Assembly (NCBI RefSeq): GCF_026212465.1
Contig: NC_080057.1
Location: 9,163,398-9,227,397, forward strand
Origin: Amaranthus tricolor
Taxonomy: Eukaryota > Streptophyta > Magnoliopsida > Caryophyllales > Amaranthaceae
Direction: 5' to 3'
DNA: 64,000 bases
Part shown: in pieces, positions 41,925-55,013 of the stretch
Layout: each line of letters starts with the position of its first letter
Numbering within the stretch: the stretch's first letter is position 1
The notes under the pieces: generated by a model
What the model was told of the DNA's origin: nothing
The model's input: the letters and a program-made list of their open reading frames with translations, nothing else
Database searches by the model: none
Position numbers and translations under genes: made by a program

Positions 41925-43296
41925 TCAATGATCCATGAAGAATGAACAAGGATCAATGATAAATGAAGAATGAACGATGAAGAATGAACAAGGATTAATG
42001 GTCAATGACGAATGAACGATGAAGAATGAACAAGGATCAATGATCAATGAAGAATGAACGATGAAGAATGAACAAGGATCAATGATCAATGAAGAATGAA
42101 CGATGAAGAATGAACAAGGATCAATGGTCAATGACGAATGAACGATGAAGAATGAACAAGGATCAATGATCAATGAAGAATGAACGATGAAGAATGAACA
42201 AGGATTAATGATCAATGAAGAATGAACGATGAAGAATGAACAAGGATTAATGATTAATGAAGAATGAACGATGAAGAATGAACAAGGATTAATGGTCAAT
42301 GACGAATGAACGATGAAGAATGAACAAGGATCAATGATCAATGAAGAATGATCGATGAAGAATGAACAAGGATTAATGGTCAATGACGAATGAACGATGA
42401 AGAATGAACAAGGATCAATGATCAATGAAGAATGAACGATGAAGAATGAACAAGGATCAATGCTCAATGAAGAATGAACGATGAAGAATGAACAAGGATC
42501 AATTATCAATGACAAATGAACGATGAAGAATGAACAAGGATCAATGATCAATGAAGAATGAACGATGAAGAATGAACAAGGATCAATGATCAATGAAGAA
42601 TGAACGATGAAGAATGAACAAGGATCAATGATCAATGAAGAATGAACGATGAAGAATGAACAAGGATTAATGATCAATGAAGAATGAACAAGGATCAATG
42701 ATCAATGAAGAATGAACAAGGATCAATGATCAATGAAGAATGAACGATGAAGAATGAACAAGGATCAATGATCAATGAAGAATGAACGATGAAGAATGAA
42801 CAAGGATCAATGATCAATGAAGAATGAACGATGAAGAATGAACAAGGATCAATGATCAATGAAGAATGAACGATGAAGAATGAACAAGGATCAATGATCA
42901 ATGAAGAATGAACGTTGAAGAATGAACAAGGATCAATGATCAATGAAGAATGAACGATGAAGAATGAACAAGGATCAATGATCAATGAAGAATGAACAAG
43001 GATCAATGATAAATGAAGAATGAACGATGAAGAATGAACAAGGATTAATGGTCAATGACGAATGAACGATGAAGAATGAACAAGGATCAATGATCAATGA
43101 AGAATGAACGATGAAGAATGAACAAGGATCAATGATCAATGAAGAATGAACGATGAAGAATGAACAAGGATCAATGATCAATGAAGAATGAACGATGAAG
43201 AATGAACAAGGATCAATGATCAATGAAGAATGAACGATGAAGAATGAACAAGGATCAATAATCAATGAAGAATGAACGATGAAGAATGAACAAGGA
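41925..43296. repeat. 1,372-bp higher-order unit, copy 4
   Basis: It has the same length and order as copy 3 but lacks AATGTTCAATG. Edges at 41,925, 42,695, 42,975 and 43,297 are each 1,372 bp beyond those of copy 3. Confidence 0.86.
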
Positions 43297-46110
43297 TCAA
43301 TGATCCATGAAGAATGAACAAGGATCAATGATAAATGAAGAATGAACGATGAAGAATGAACAAGGATTAATGGTCAATGACGAATGAACGATGAAGAATG
43401 AACAAGGATCAATGATCAATGAAGAATGAACGATGAAGAATGAACAAGGATCAATGATCAATGAAGAATGAACGATGAAGAATGAACAAGGATCAATGGT
43501 CAATGACGAATGAACGATGAAGAATGAACAAGGATCAATGATCAATGAAGAATGAACGATGAAGAATGAACAAGGATTAATGATCAATGAAGAATGAACG
43601 ATGAAGAATGAACAAGGATTAATGGTCAATGACGAATGAACGATGAAGAATGAACAAGGATCAATGATTAATGAAGAATGAACGATAAAGAATGCACAAG
43701 GATCAATGATCAATGAAGAATGAACGATGAAGAATGAACAAGGATCAATAGTCAATGACGAATGAACGATGAAGAATGAACAAGGATCAATGATCAATGA
43801 ATAATGAACGATGAAGAATGAACAAGGATCAATGATGAATGACGAATGAACGATGAAGAATGAACAAGGATCAATGATGAATGAAGAATGAACGATGAAG
43901 AATGAACAAGGATCAATGATCAATGAAGAATGAACGATGAAGAATGAACAAGGATCAATGATCAATGAAGAATGAACAAGGATCAATGATAAATGAAGAA
44001 TGAACGATGAAGAATGAACAAGGATTAATGGTCAATGACGAATGAACGATGAAGAATGAACAAGGATCAATGATCAATGAAGAATGAACGATGAAGAATG
44101 AACAAGGATCAATGATCAATGAAGAATGAACGATGAAGAATGAACAAGGATCAATGGTCAATGACGAATGAACGATGAAGAATGAACAAGGATCAATGAT
44201 CAATGAAGAATGAACGATGAAGAATGAACAAGGATCAATGATCAATGAAGAATGAACGATGAAGAATGAACAAGGATTAATGATCAATGAAGAATGAACA
44301 AGGATCAATGATCAATGAAGAATGAACAAGGATCAATGATCAATGAAGAATGAACGATGAAGAATGAACAAGGATCAATGATGAATGAAGAATGAACGAT
44401 GAAGAATGAACAAGGATTAATGATCAATGAAGAATGAACAAGGATCAATGATCAATGAAGAATGAACAAGGATCAATGATCAATGAAGAATGAACGATGA
44501 AGAATGAACAAGGATCAATGATCAATGAAGAATGAACGATGAAGAATGAACAAGGATCAATGATCAATGAAGAATGAACGATGAAGAATGAACAAGGATC
44601 AATGATCAATGAAGAATGAACGTTGAAGAATGAACAAGGATCAATGATCAATGAAGAATGAACGTTGAAGAATGAACAAGGATCAATGATCAATGAAGAA
44701 TGAACAAGGATCAATGATAAATGAAGAATGAACAAGGATTAATGGTCAATGACGAATGAACGATGAAGAATGAACAAGGATCAATGATCAATGAAGAATG
44801 AACGATGAAGAATGAACAAGGATCAATGATCAATGAAGAATGAACGATGAAGAATGAACAAGGATCAATGATCAATGAAGAATGAACGATGAAGAATGAA
44901 CAAGGATCAATGATCAATGAAGAATGAACGATGAAGAATGAACAAGGATCAATGATCAATGAAGAATGAACGATGAAGAATGAACAAGGATCAATGATCC
45001 ATGAAGAATGAACAAGGATCAATGATAAATGAAGAATGAACGATGAAGAATGAACAAGGATTAATGGTCAATGACGAATGAACGATGAAGAATGAACAAG
45101 GATCAATGATCAATGAAGAATGAACGATGAAGAATGAACAAGGATCAATGATCAATGAAGAATGAACGATGAAGAATGAACAAGGATCAATGGTCAATGA
45201 CGAATGAACGATGAAGAATGAACAAGGATCAATGATCAATGAAGAATGAACGATGAAGAATGAACAAGGATTAATGATCAATGAAGAATGAACGATGAAG
45301 AATGAACAAGGATTAATGGTCAATGACGAATGAACGATGAAGAATGAACAAGGATCAATGATTAATGAAGAATGAACGATAAAGAATGCACAAGGATCAA
45401 TGATCAATGAAGAATGAACGATGAAGAATGAACAAGGATCAATAGTCAATGACGAATGAACGATGAAGAATGAACAAGGATCAATGATCAATGAATAATG
45501 AACGATGAAGAATGAACAATGATCAATGATGAATGACGAATGAACGATGAAGAATGAACAAGGATCAATGATGAATGAAGAATGAACGATGAAGAATGAA
45601 CAAGGATCAATGATCAATGAAGAATGAACGATGAAGAATGAACAAGGATCAATGATCAATGAAGAATGAACAAGGATCAATGATAAATGAAGAATGAACG
45701 ATGAAGAATGAACAAGGATTAATGGTCAATGACGAATGAACGATGAAGAATGAACAAGGATCAATGATAAATGAAGAATGAACGATGAAGAATGAACAAG
45801 GATCAATGATCAATGAAGAATGAACAAGGATCAATGATCAATGAAGAATGAACGATGAAGAATGAACAAGGATCAATGATCAATGAAGAATGAACGATGA
45901 AGAATGAACAAGGATCAATGATCAATGAAGAATGAACAAGGATCAATGATCAATGAAGAATGAACGATGAAGAATGAACAAGGATCAATGATCAATGAAG
46001 AATGAACGATGAAGAATGAACAAGGATCAATGATCAATGAAGAATGAACGATGAAGAATGAACAAGGATCAATAATCAATGAAGAATGAACGATGAAGAA
46101 TGAACAAGGA

Positions 46111-47080
46111 TCAATGATCCATGAAGAATGAACAAGGATCAATGATAAATGAAGAATGAACGATGAAGAATGAACAAGGATTAATGGTCAATGACGAATG
46201 AACGATGAAGAATGAACAAGGATCAATGATCAATGAAGAATGAACGATGAAGAATGAACAAGGATCAATGATCAATGAAGAATGAACGATGAAGAATGAA
46301 CAAGGATCAATGGTCAATGACGAATGAACGATGAAGAATGAACAAGGATCAATGATCAATGAAGAATGAACGATGAAGAATGAACAAGGATCAATGATCA
46401 ATGAAGAATGAACGATGAAGAATGAACAAGGATTAATGATCAATGAAGAATGAACAAGGATCAATGATCAATGAAGAATGAACAAGGATCAATGATCAAT
46501 GAAGAATGAACGATGAAGAATGAACAAGGATCAATGATCAATGAAGAATGAACGATGAAGAATGAACAAGGATTAATGATCAATGAAGAATGAACAAGGA
46601 TCAATGATCAATGAAGAATGAACAAGGATCAATGATCAATGAAGAATGAACGATGAAGAATGAACAAGGATCAATGATCAATGAAGAATGAACGATGAAG
46701 AATGAACAAGGATCAATGATCAATGAAGAATGAACGATGAAGAATGAACAAGGATCAATGATCAATGAAGAATGAACGATGAAGAATGAACAAGGATCAA
46801 TGATCAATGAAGAATGAACGTTGAAGAATGAACAAGGATCAATGATCAATGAAGAATGAACGATGAAAAATGAACAAGGATCAATGATCAATGAAGAATG
46901 AACAAGGATCAATGATAAATGAAGAATGAACGATGAAGAATGAACAAGGATTAATGGTCAATGACGAATGAACGATGAAGAATGAACAAGGATCAATGAT
47001 CAATGAAGAATGAACGATGAAGAATGAACAAGGATCAATGATCAATGAAGAATGAACGATGAAGAATGAACAAGGATCAA
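46111..47080. repeat. 1,218-bp-offset duplication, copy 1
   Basis: Edges at 46,111, 46,601 and 46,881 recur at 47,329, 47,819 and 48,099. The copies separate in the following run, where copy 1 has an extra TAATGGTC unit near 47,117. Confidence 0.78.
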
Positions 47081-47328
47081 TGATCAATGAAGAATGAACG
47101 ATGAAGAATGAACAAGGATTAATGGTCAATGACGAATGAACGATGAAGAATGAACAAGGATCAATGATCAATGAAGAATGAACGATGAAGAATGAACAAG
47201 GATCAATGATCAATGAAGAATGAACGATGAAGAATGAACAAGGATCAATGATCAATGAAGAATGAACGATGAAGAATGAACAAGGATCAATAATCAATGA
47301 AGAATGAACGATGAAGAATGAACAAGGA

Positions 47329-48298
47329 TCAATGATCCATGAAGAATGAACAAGGATCAATGATAAATGAAGAATGAACGATGAAGAATGAACAAGGATT
47401 AATGGTCAATGACGAATGAACGATGAAGAATGAACAAGGATCAATGATCAATGAAGAATGAACGATGAAGAATGAACAAGGATCAATGATCAATGAAGAA
47501 TGAACGATGAAGAATGAACAAGGATCAATGGTCAATGACGAATGAACGATGAAGAATGAACAAGGATCAATGATCAATGAAGAATGAACGATGAAGAATG
47601 AACAAGGATCAATGATCAATGAAGAATGAACGATGAAGAATGAACAAGGATTAATGATCAATGAAGAATGAACAAGGATCAATGATCAATGAAGAATGAA
47701 CAAGGATCAATGATCAATGAAGAATGAACGATGAAGAATGAACAAGGATCAATGATCAATGAAGAATGAACGATGAAGAATGAACAAGGATTAATGATCA
47801 ATGAAGAATGAACAAGGATCAATGATCAATGAAGAATGAACAAGGATCAATGATCAATGAAGAATGAACGATGAAGAATGAACAAGGATCAATGATCAAT
47901 GAAGAATGAACGATGAAGAATGAACAAGGATCAATGATCAATGAAGAATGAACGATGAAGAATGAACAAGGATCAATGATCAATGAAGAATGAACGATGA
48001 AGAATGAACAAGGATCAATGATCAATGAAGAATGAACGTTGAAGAATGAACAAGGATCAATGATCAATGAAGAATGAACGATGAAGAATGAACAAGGATC
48101 AATGATCAATGAAGAATGAACAAGGATCAATGATAAATGAAGAATGAACGATGAAGAATGAACAAGGATTAATGGTCAATGACGAATGAACGATGAAGAA
48201 TGAACAAGGATCAATGATCAATGAAGAATGAACGATGAAGAATGAACAAGGATCAATGATCAATGAAGAATGAACGATGAAGAATGAACAAGGATCAA
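47329..48298. repeat. 1,218-bp-offset duplication, copy 2
   Basis: This is the second copy of 46,111-47,080. GATGAAAAATG near 46,866 is private to copy 1. Confidence 0.78.
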
Positions 48299-49977
48299 TG
48301 ATCAATGAAGAATGAACGATGAAGAATGAACAAGGATCAATGATCAATGAAGAATGAACGATGAAGAATGAACAAGGATCAATGATCAATGAAGAATGAA
48401 CGATGAAGAATGAACAAGGATCAATGATCCATGAAGAATGAACAAGGATCAATGATAAATGAAGAATGAACGATGAAGAATGAACAAGGATTAATGGTCA
48501 ATGACGAATGAACGATGAAGAATGAACAAGGATCAATGATCAATGAAGAATGAACGATGAAGAATGAACAAGGATCAATGATCAATGAAGAATGAACGAT
48601 GAAGAATGAACAAGGATCAATGGTCAATGACGAATGAACGATGAAGAATGAACAAGGATCAATGATCAATGAAGAATGAACGATGAAGAATGAACAAGGA
48701 TTAATGATCAATGAAGAATGAACGATGAAGAATGAACAAGGATTAATGGTCAATGACGAATGAACGATGAAGAATGAACAAGGATCAATGATTAATGAAG
48801 AATGAACGATAAAGAATGCACAAGGATCAATGATCAATGAAGAATGAACGATGAAGAATGAACAAGGATTAATGATCAATGAAGAATGAACAAGGATCAA
48901 TGATCAATGAAGAATGAACAAGGATCAATGATCAATGAAGAATGAACGATGAAGAATGAACAAGGATCAATGATCAATGAAGAATGAACGATGAAGAATG
49001 AACAAGGATCAATGATCAATGAAGAATGAACGATGAAGAATGAACAAGGATCAATGATCAATGAAGAATGAACGATGAAGAATGAACAAGGATCAATGAT
49101 CAATGAAGAATGAACGTTGAAGAATGAACAAGGATCAATGATCAATGAAGAATGAACGATGAAGAATGAACAAGGATCAATGATCAATGAAGAACGAACA
49201 AGGATCAATGATAAATGAAGAATGAACGATGAAGAATGAACAAGGATTAATGGTCAATGACGAATGAACGATGAAGAATGAACAAGGATCAATGATCAAT
49301 GAAGAATGAACGATGAAGAATGAACAAGGATCAATAGTCAATGACGAATGAACGATGAAGAATGAACAAGGATCAATGATCAATGAATAATGAACGATGA
49401 AGAATGAACAAGGATCAATGATGAATGAAGAATGAACGATGAAGAATGAACAAGGATCAATGATCAATGAAGAATGAACGATGAAGAATGAACAAGGATC
49501 AATGATCAATGAAGAATGAACAAGGATCAATGATAAATGAAGAATGAACGATGAAGAATGAACAAGGATTAATGGTCAATGACGAATGAACGATGAAGAA
49601 TGAACAAGGATCAATGATCAATGAAGAATGAACGATGAAGAATGAACAAGGATCAATGATCAATGAAGAATGAACGATGAAGAATGAACAAGGATCAATG
49701 GTCAATGACGAATGAACGATGAAGAATGAACAAGGATCAATGATCAATGAAGAATGAACGATGAAGAATGAACAAGGATCAATGATCAATGAAGAATGAA
49801 CGATGAAGAATGAACAAGGATTAATGATCAATGAAGAATGAACAAGGATCAATGATCAATGAAGAATGAACAAGGATCAATGATCAATGAAGAATGAACG
49901 ATGAAGAATGAACAAGGATCAATGATCAATGAAGAATGAACGATGAAGAATGAACAAGGATTAATGATCAATGAAGA

Positions 49978-49987
49978 ATGAAAAGGA
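49978..49987. other. Single-base deletion (GAAAAGGATC), shared
   Basis: The C of AACAAGG is missing. The identical event is at 56,571-56,580, so it predates the 6.6-kb duplication. Confidence 0.9.
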
Positions 49988-51929
49988 TCAATGATCAATG
50001 AAGAATGAACAAGGATCAATGATCAATGAAGAATGAACAATGAAGAATGAACAAGGATCAATGATCAATGAAGAATGAACGATGAAGAATGAACAAGGAT
50101 CAATGATCAATGAAGAATGAACGATGAAGAATGAACAAGGATCAATGATCAATGAAGAATGAACGATGAAGAATGAACAAGGATCAATGATCAATGAAGA
50201 ATGAACGTTGAAGAATGAACAAGGATCAATGATCAATGAAGAATGAACGATGAAGAATGAACAAGGATCAATGATCAATGAAGAATGAACAAGGATCAAT
50301 GATAAATGAAGAATGAACGATGAAGAATGAACAAGGATTAATGGTCAATGACGAATGAACGATGAAGAATGAACAAGGATCAATGATCAATGAAGAATGA
50401 ACGATGAAGAATGAACAAGGATCAATGATCAATGAAGAATGAACGATGAAGAATGAACAAGGATCAATGATCAATGAAGAATGAACGATGAAGAATGAAC
50501 AAGGATCAATGATCAATGAAGAATGAACGATGAAGAATGAACAAGGATCAATGATCAATGAAGAATGAACGATGAAGAATGAACAAGGATCAATGATCCA
50601 TGAAGAATGAACAAGGATCAATGATAAATGAAGAATGAACGATGAAGAATGAACAAGGATTAATGGTCAATGACGAATGAACGATGAAGAATGAACAAGG
50701 ATCAATGATCAATGAAGAATGAACGATGAAGAATGAACAAGGATCAATGATCAATGAAGAATGAACGATGAAGAATGAACAAGGATCAATGGTCAATGAC
50801 GAATGAACGATGAAGAATGAACAAGGATCAATGATCAATGAAGAATGAACGATGAAGAATGAACAAGGATTAATGATCAATGAAGAATGAACGATGAAGA
50901 ATGAACAAGGATTAATGGTCAATGACGAATGAACGATGAAGAATGAACAAGGATCAATGATTAATGAAGAATGAACGATAAAGAATGCACAAGGATCAAT
51001 GATCAATGAAGAATGAACGATGAAGAATGAACAAGGATCAATAGTCAATGACGAATGAACGATGAAGAATGAACAAGGATCAATGATCAATGAATAATGA
51101 ACGATGAAGAATGAACAATGATCAATGATGAATGACGAATGAACGATGAAGAATGAACAAGGATCAATGATGAATGAAGAATGAACGATGAAGAATGAAC
51201 AAGGATCAATGATCAATGAAGAATGAACGATGAAGAATGAACAAGGATCAATGATCAATGAAGAATGAACAAGGATCAATGATAAATGAAGAATGAACGA
51301 TGAAGAATGAACAAGGATTAATGGTCAATGACGAATGAACGATGAAGAATGAACAAGGATCAATGATCAATGAAGAATGAACGATGAAGAATGAACAAGG
51401 ATCAATGATCAATGAAGAATGAACGATGAAGAATGAACAAGGATCAATGATCAATGAAGAATGAACGATGAAGAATGAACAAGGATCAATGATCAATGAA
51501 GAATGAACGATGAAGAATGAACAAGGATCAATGATCAATGAAGAATGAACGATGAAGAATGAACAAGGATCAATAATCAATGAAGAATGAACGATGAAGA
51601 ATGAACAAGGATCAATGATCCATGAAGAATGAACAAGGATCAATGATAAATGAAGAATGAACGATGAAGAATGAACAAGGATTAATGGTCAATGACGAAT
51701 GAATGATGAAGAATGAACAAGGATCAATGATCAATGAAGAATGAACGATGAAGAATGAACAAGGATCAATGATCAATGAAGAATGAACGATGAAGAATGA
51801 ACAAGGATCAATGGTCAATGACGAATGAACGATGAAGAATGAACAAGGATCAATGATCAATGAAGAATGAACGATGAAGAATGAACAAGGATCAATGATC
51901 AATGAAGAATGAACGATGAAGAATGAACA

Positions 51930-52420
51930 AGGATCAATGATCAATGAAGAATGAACGATGAAGAATGAACAAGGATTAATGATCAATGAAGAATGAACGA
52001 TGAAGAATGAACAAGGATTAATGGTCAATGACGAATGAACGATGAAGAATGAACAAGGATCAATGATTAATGAAGAATGAACGATAAAGAATACACAAGG
52101 ATCAATGATCAATGAAGAATGAACGATGAAGAATGAACAAGGATCAATAGTCAATGACGAATGAACGATGAAGAATGAACAAGGATCAATGATCAATGAA
52201 TAATGAACGATGAAGAATGAACAATGATCAATGATGAATGACGAATGAACGATGAAGAATGAACAAGGATCAATGATGAATGAAGAATGAACGATGAAGA
52301 ATGAACAAGGATCAATGATCAATGAAGAATGAACGATGAAGAATGAACAAGGATCAATGATCAATGAAGAATGAACAAGGATCAATGATAAATGAAGAAT
52401 GAACGATGAAGAATGAACAA
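51930..52420. repeat. 532-bp tandem duplication, copy 1
   Basis: The rare AATACACA unit at 52,091 and the variants around it (TAATGATC, TAATGGTC, ATAGTC, GAATAATG, AACAATGATC) recur 532 bp (12x42 + 28) downstream. The pair is carried along in the large duplication (58,838 and 59,370). Confidence 0.82.
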
Positions 52421-52461
52421 GGATCAATGGTCAATGACGAATGAACGATGAAGAATGAACA

Positions 52462-52952
52462 AGGATCAATGATCAATGAAGAATGAACGATGAAGAATGA
52501 ACAAGGATTAATGATCAATGAAGAATGAACGATGAAGAATGAACAAGGATTAATGGTCAATGACGAATGAACGATGAAGAATGAACAAGGATCAATGATT
52601 AATGAAGAATGAACGATAAAGAATACACAAGGATCAATGATCAATGAAGAATGAACGATGAAGAATGAACAAGGATCAATAGTCAATGACGAATGAACGA
52701 TGAAGAATGAACAAGGATCAATGATCAATGAATAATGAACGATGAAGAATGAACAATGATCAATGATGAATGACGAATGAACGATGAAGAATGAACAAGG
52801 ATCAATGATGAATGAAGAATGAACGATGAAGAATGAACAAGGATCAATGATCAATGAAGAATGAACGATGAAGAATGAACAAGGATCAATGATCAATGAA
52901 GAATGAACAAGGATCAATGATAAATGAAGAATGAACGATGAAGAATGAACAA
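52462..52952. repeat. 532-bp tandem duplication, copy 2
   Basis: This is the second copy of 51,930-52,420. AATACACA is at 52,623. Confidence 0.82.
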
Positions 52953-55013
52953 GGATTAATGGTCAATGACGAATGAACGATGAAGAATGAACAAGGATCA
53001 ATGATCAATGAAGAATGAACGATGAAGAATGAACAAGGATCAATGATCAATGAAGAATGAACGATGAAGAATGAACAAGGATCAATGATCAATGAAGAAT
53101 GAACAATGAAGAATGAACAAGGATCAATGATCAATGAAGAATGAACGATGAAGAATGAACAAGGATCAATGATCAATGAAGAATGAACGATGAAGAATGA
53201 ACAAGGATCAATAATCAATGAAGAATGAACGATGAAGAATGAACAAGGATCAATGATAAATGAAGAATGAACGATGAAGAATGAACAAGGATTAATGGTC
53301 AATGACGAATGAACGATGAAGAATGAACAAGGATCAATGATCAATGAAGAATGAACGATGAAGAATGAACAAGGATCAATGATCAATGAAGAATGAACGA
53401 TGAAGAATGAACAAGGATCAATGGTCAATGACGAATGAACGATGAAGAATGAACAAGGATCAATGATCAATGAAGAATGAACGATGAAGAATGAACAAGG
53501 ATCAATGATCAATGAAGAATGAACGATGAAGAATGAACAAGGATTAATGATCAATGAAGAATGAACAAGGATCAATGATCAATGAAGAATGAACAAGGAT
53601 CAATGATCAATGAAGAATGAACGATGAAGAATGAACAAGGATCAATGATCAATGAAGAATGAACGATGAAGAATGAACAAGGATTAATGATCAATGAAGA
53701 ATGAACAAGGATCAATGATCAATGAAGAATGAACAAGGATCAATGATCAATGAAGAATGAACGATGAAGAATGAACAAGGATCAATGATCAATGAAGAAT
53801 GAACGATGAAGAATGAACAAGGATCAATGATCAATGAAGAATGAACGATGAAGAATGAACAAGGATCAATGATCAATGAAGAATGAACGATGAAGAATGA
53901 ACAAGGATCAATGATCAATGAAGAATGAACGTTGAAGAATGAACAAGGATCAATGATCAATGAAGAATGAACGATGAAGAATGAACAAGGATCAATGATC
54001 AATGAAGAATGAACAAGGATCAATGATAAATGAAGAATGAACGATGAAGAATGAACAAGGATTATTGGTCAATGACGAATGAACGATGAAGAATGAACAA
54101 GGATCAATGATCAATGAAGAATGAACGATGAAGAATGAACAAGGATCAATGATCAATGAAGAATGAACGATGAATAATGAACAAGGATCAATGATCAATG
54201 AAGAATGAACGATGAAGAATGAACAAGGATCAATGATCAATGAAGAATGAACGATGAAGAATGAACAAGGATCAATAATCAATGAAGAATGAACGATGAA
54301 GAATGAACAAGGATCAATGATCCATGAAGAATGAACAAGGATCAATGATAAATGAAGAATGAACGATGAAGAATGAACAAGGATTAATGGTCAATGACGA
54401 ATGAACGATGAAGAATGAACAAGGATCAATGATCAATGAAGAATGAACGATGAAGAATGAACAAGGATCAATGATCAATGAAGAATGAACGATGAAGAAT
54501 GAACAAGGATCAATGGTCAATGACGAATGAACGATGAAGAATGAACAAGGATCAATGATCAATGAAGAATGAACGATGAAGAATGAACAAGGATTAATGA
54601 TCAATGAAGAATGAACGATGAAGAATGAACAAGGATTAATGGTCAATGACGAATGAACGATGAAGAATGAACAAGGATCAATGATTAATGAAGAATGAAC
54701 GATAAAGAATGCACAAGGATCAATGATCAATGAAGAATGAACGATGAAGAATGAACAAGGATCAATGATCAATGAAGAATGAACGATGAAGAATGAACAA
54801 GGATCAATGATCAATGAAGAATGAACGATGAAGAATGAACAAGGATCAATGATCAATGAAGAATGAACGATGAAGAATGAACAAGGATCAATGATCAATG
54901 AAGAATGAACGATGAAGAATGAACAAGGATCAATGATCAATGAAGAATGAACGATGAAGAATGAACAAGGATCAATGATCAATGAAGAATGAACGATGAA
55001 GAATGAACAAGGA

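Larger units (their letters stand above)
31271..43296. repeat. Zone B, second, expanded copy
   Basis: It matches zone B's first copy at offset 22,899 from 31,271 (counterpart 8,372) to about 33,300, and at offset 23,543 from 34,267 (counterpart 10,724) to about 36,997. The 644-bp difference is one extra 42-bp unit plus an extra 602-bp block ending at 34,266. From 36,997 onward it becomes a ladder of near-identical higher-order units. Confidence 0.85.
48421..54760. repeat. 6.6-kb-offset duplication, copy 1
   Basis: This is the largest clearly recent duplication. Private markers shared with 55,014-61,507 are: the T-to-C change in GAAGAACGAAC at 49,195 (55,788); the 1-bp deletion at 49,981 (56,574); AATACACA at 52,091 (58,838) and 52,623 (59,370); ATTATTGG at 54,061 (60,808); and GATGAATAATG at 54,171 (60,918). 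The offset is 6,593 up to about 51,900 and 6,747 beyond. Confidence 0.93.
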
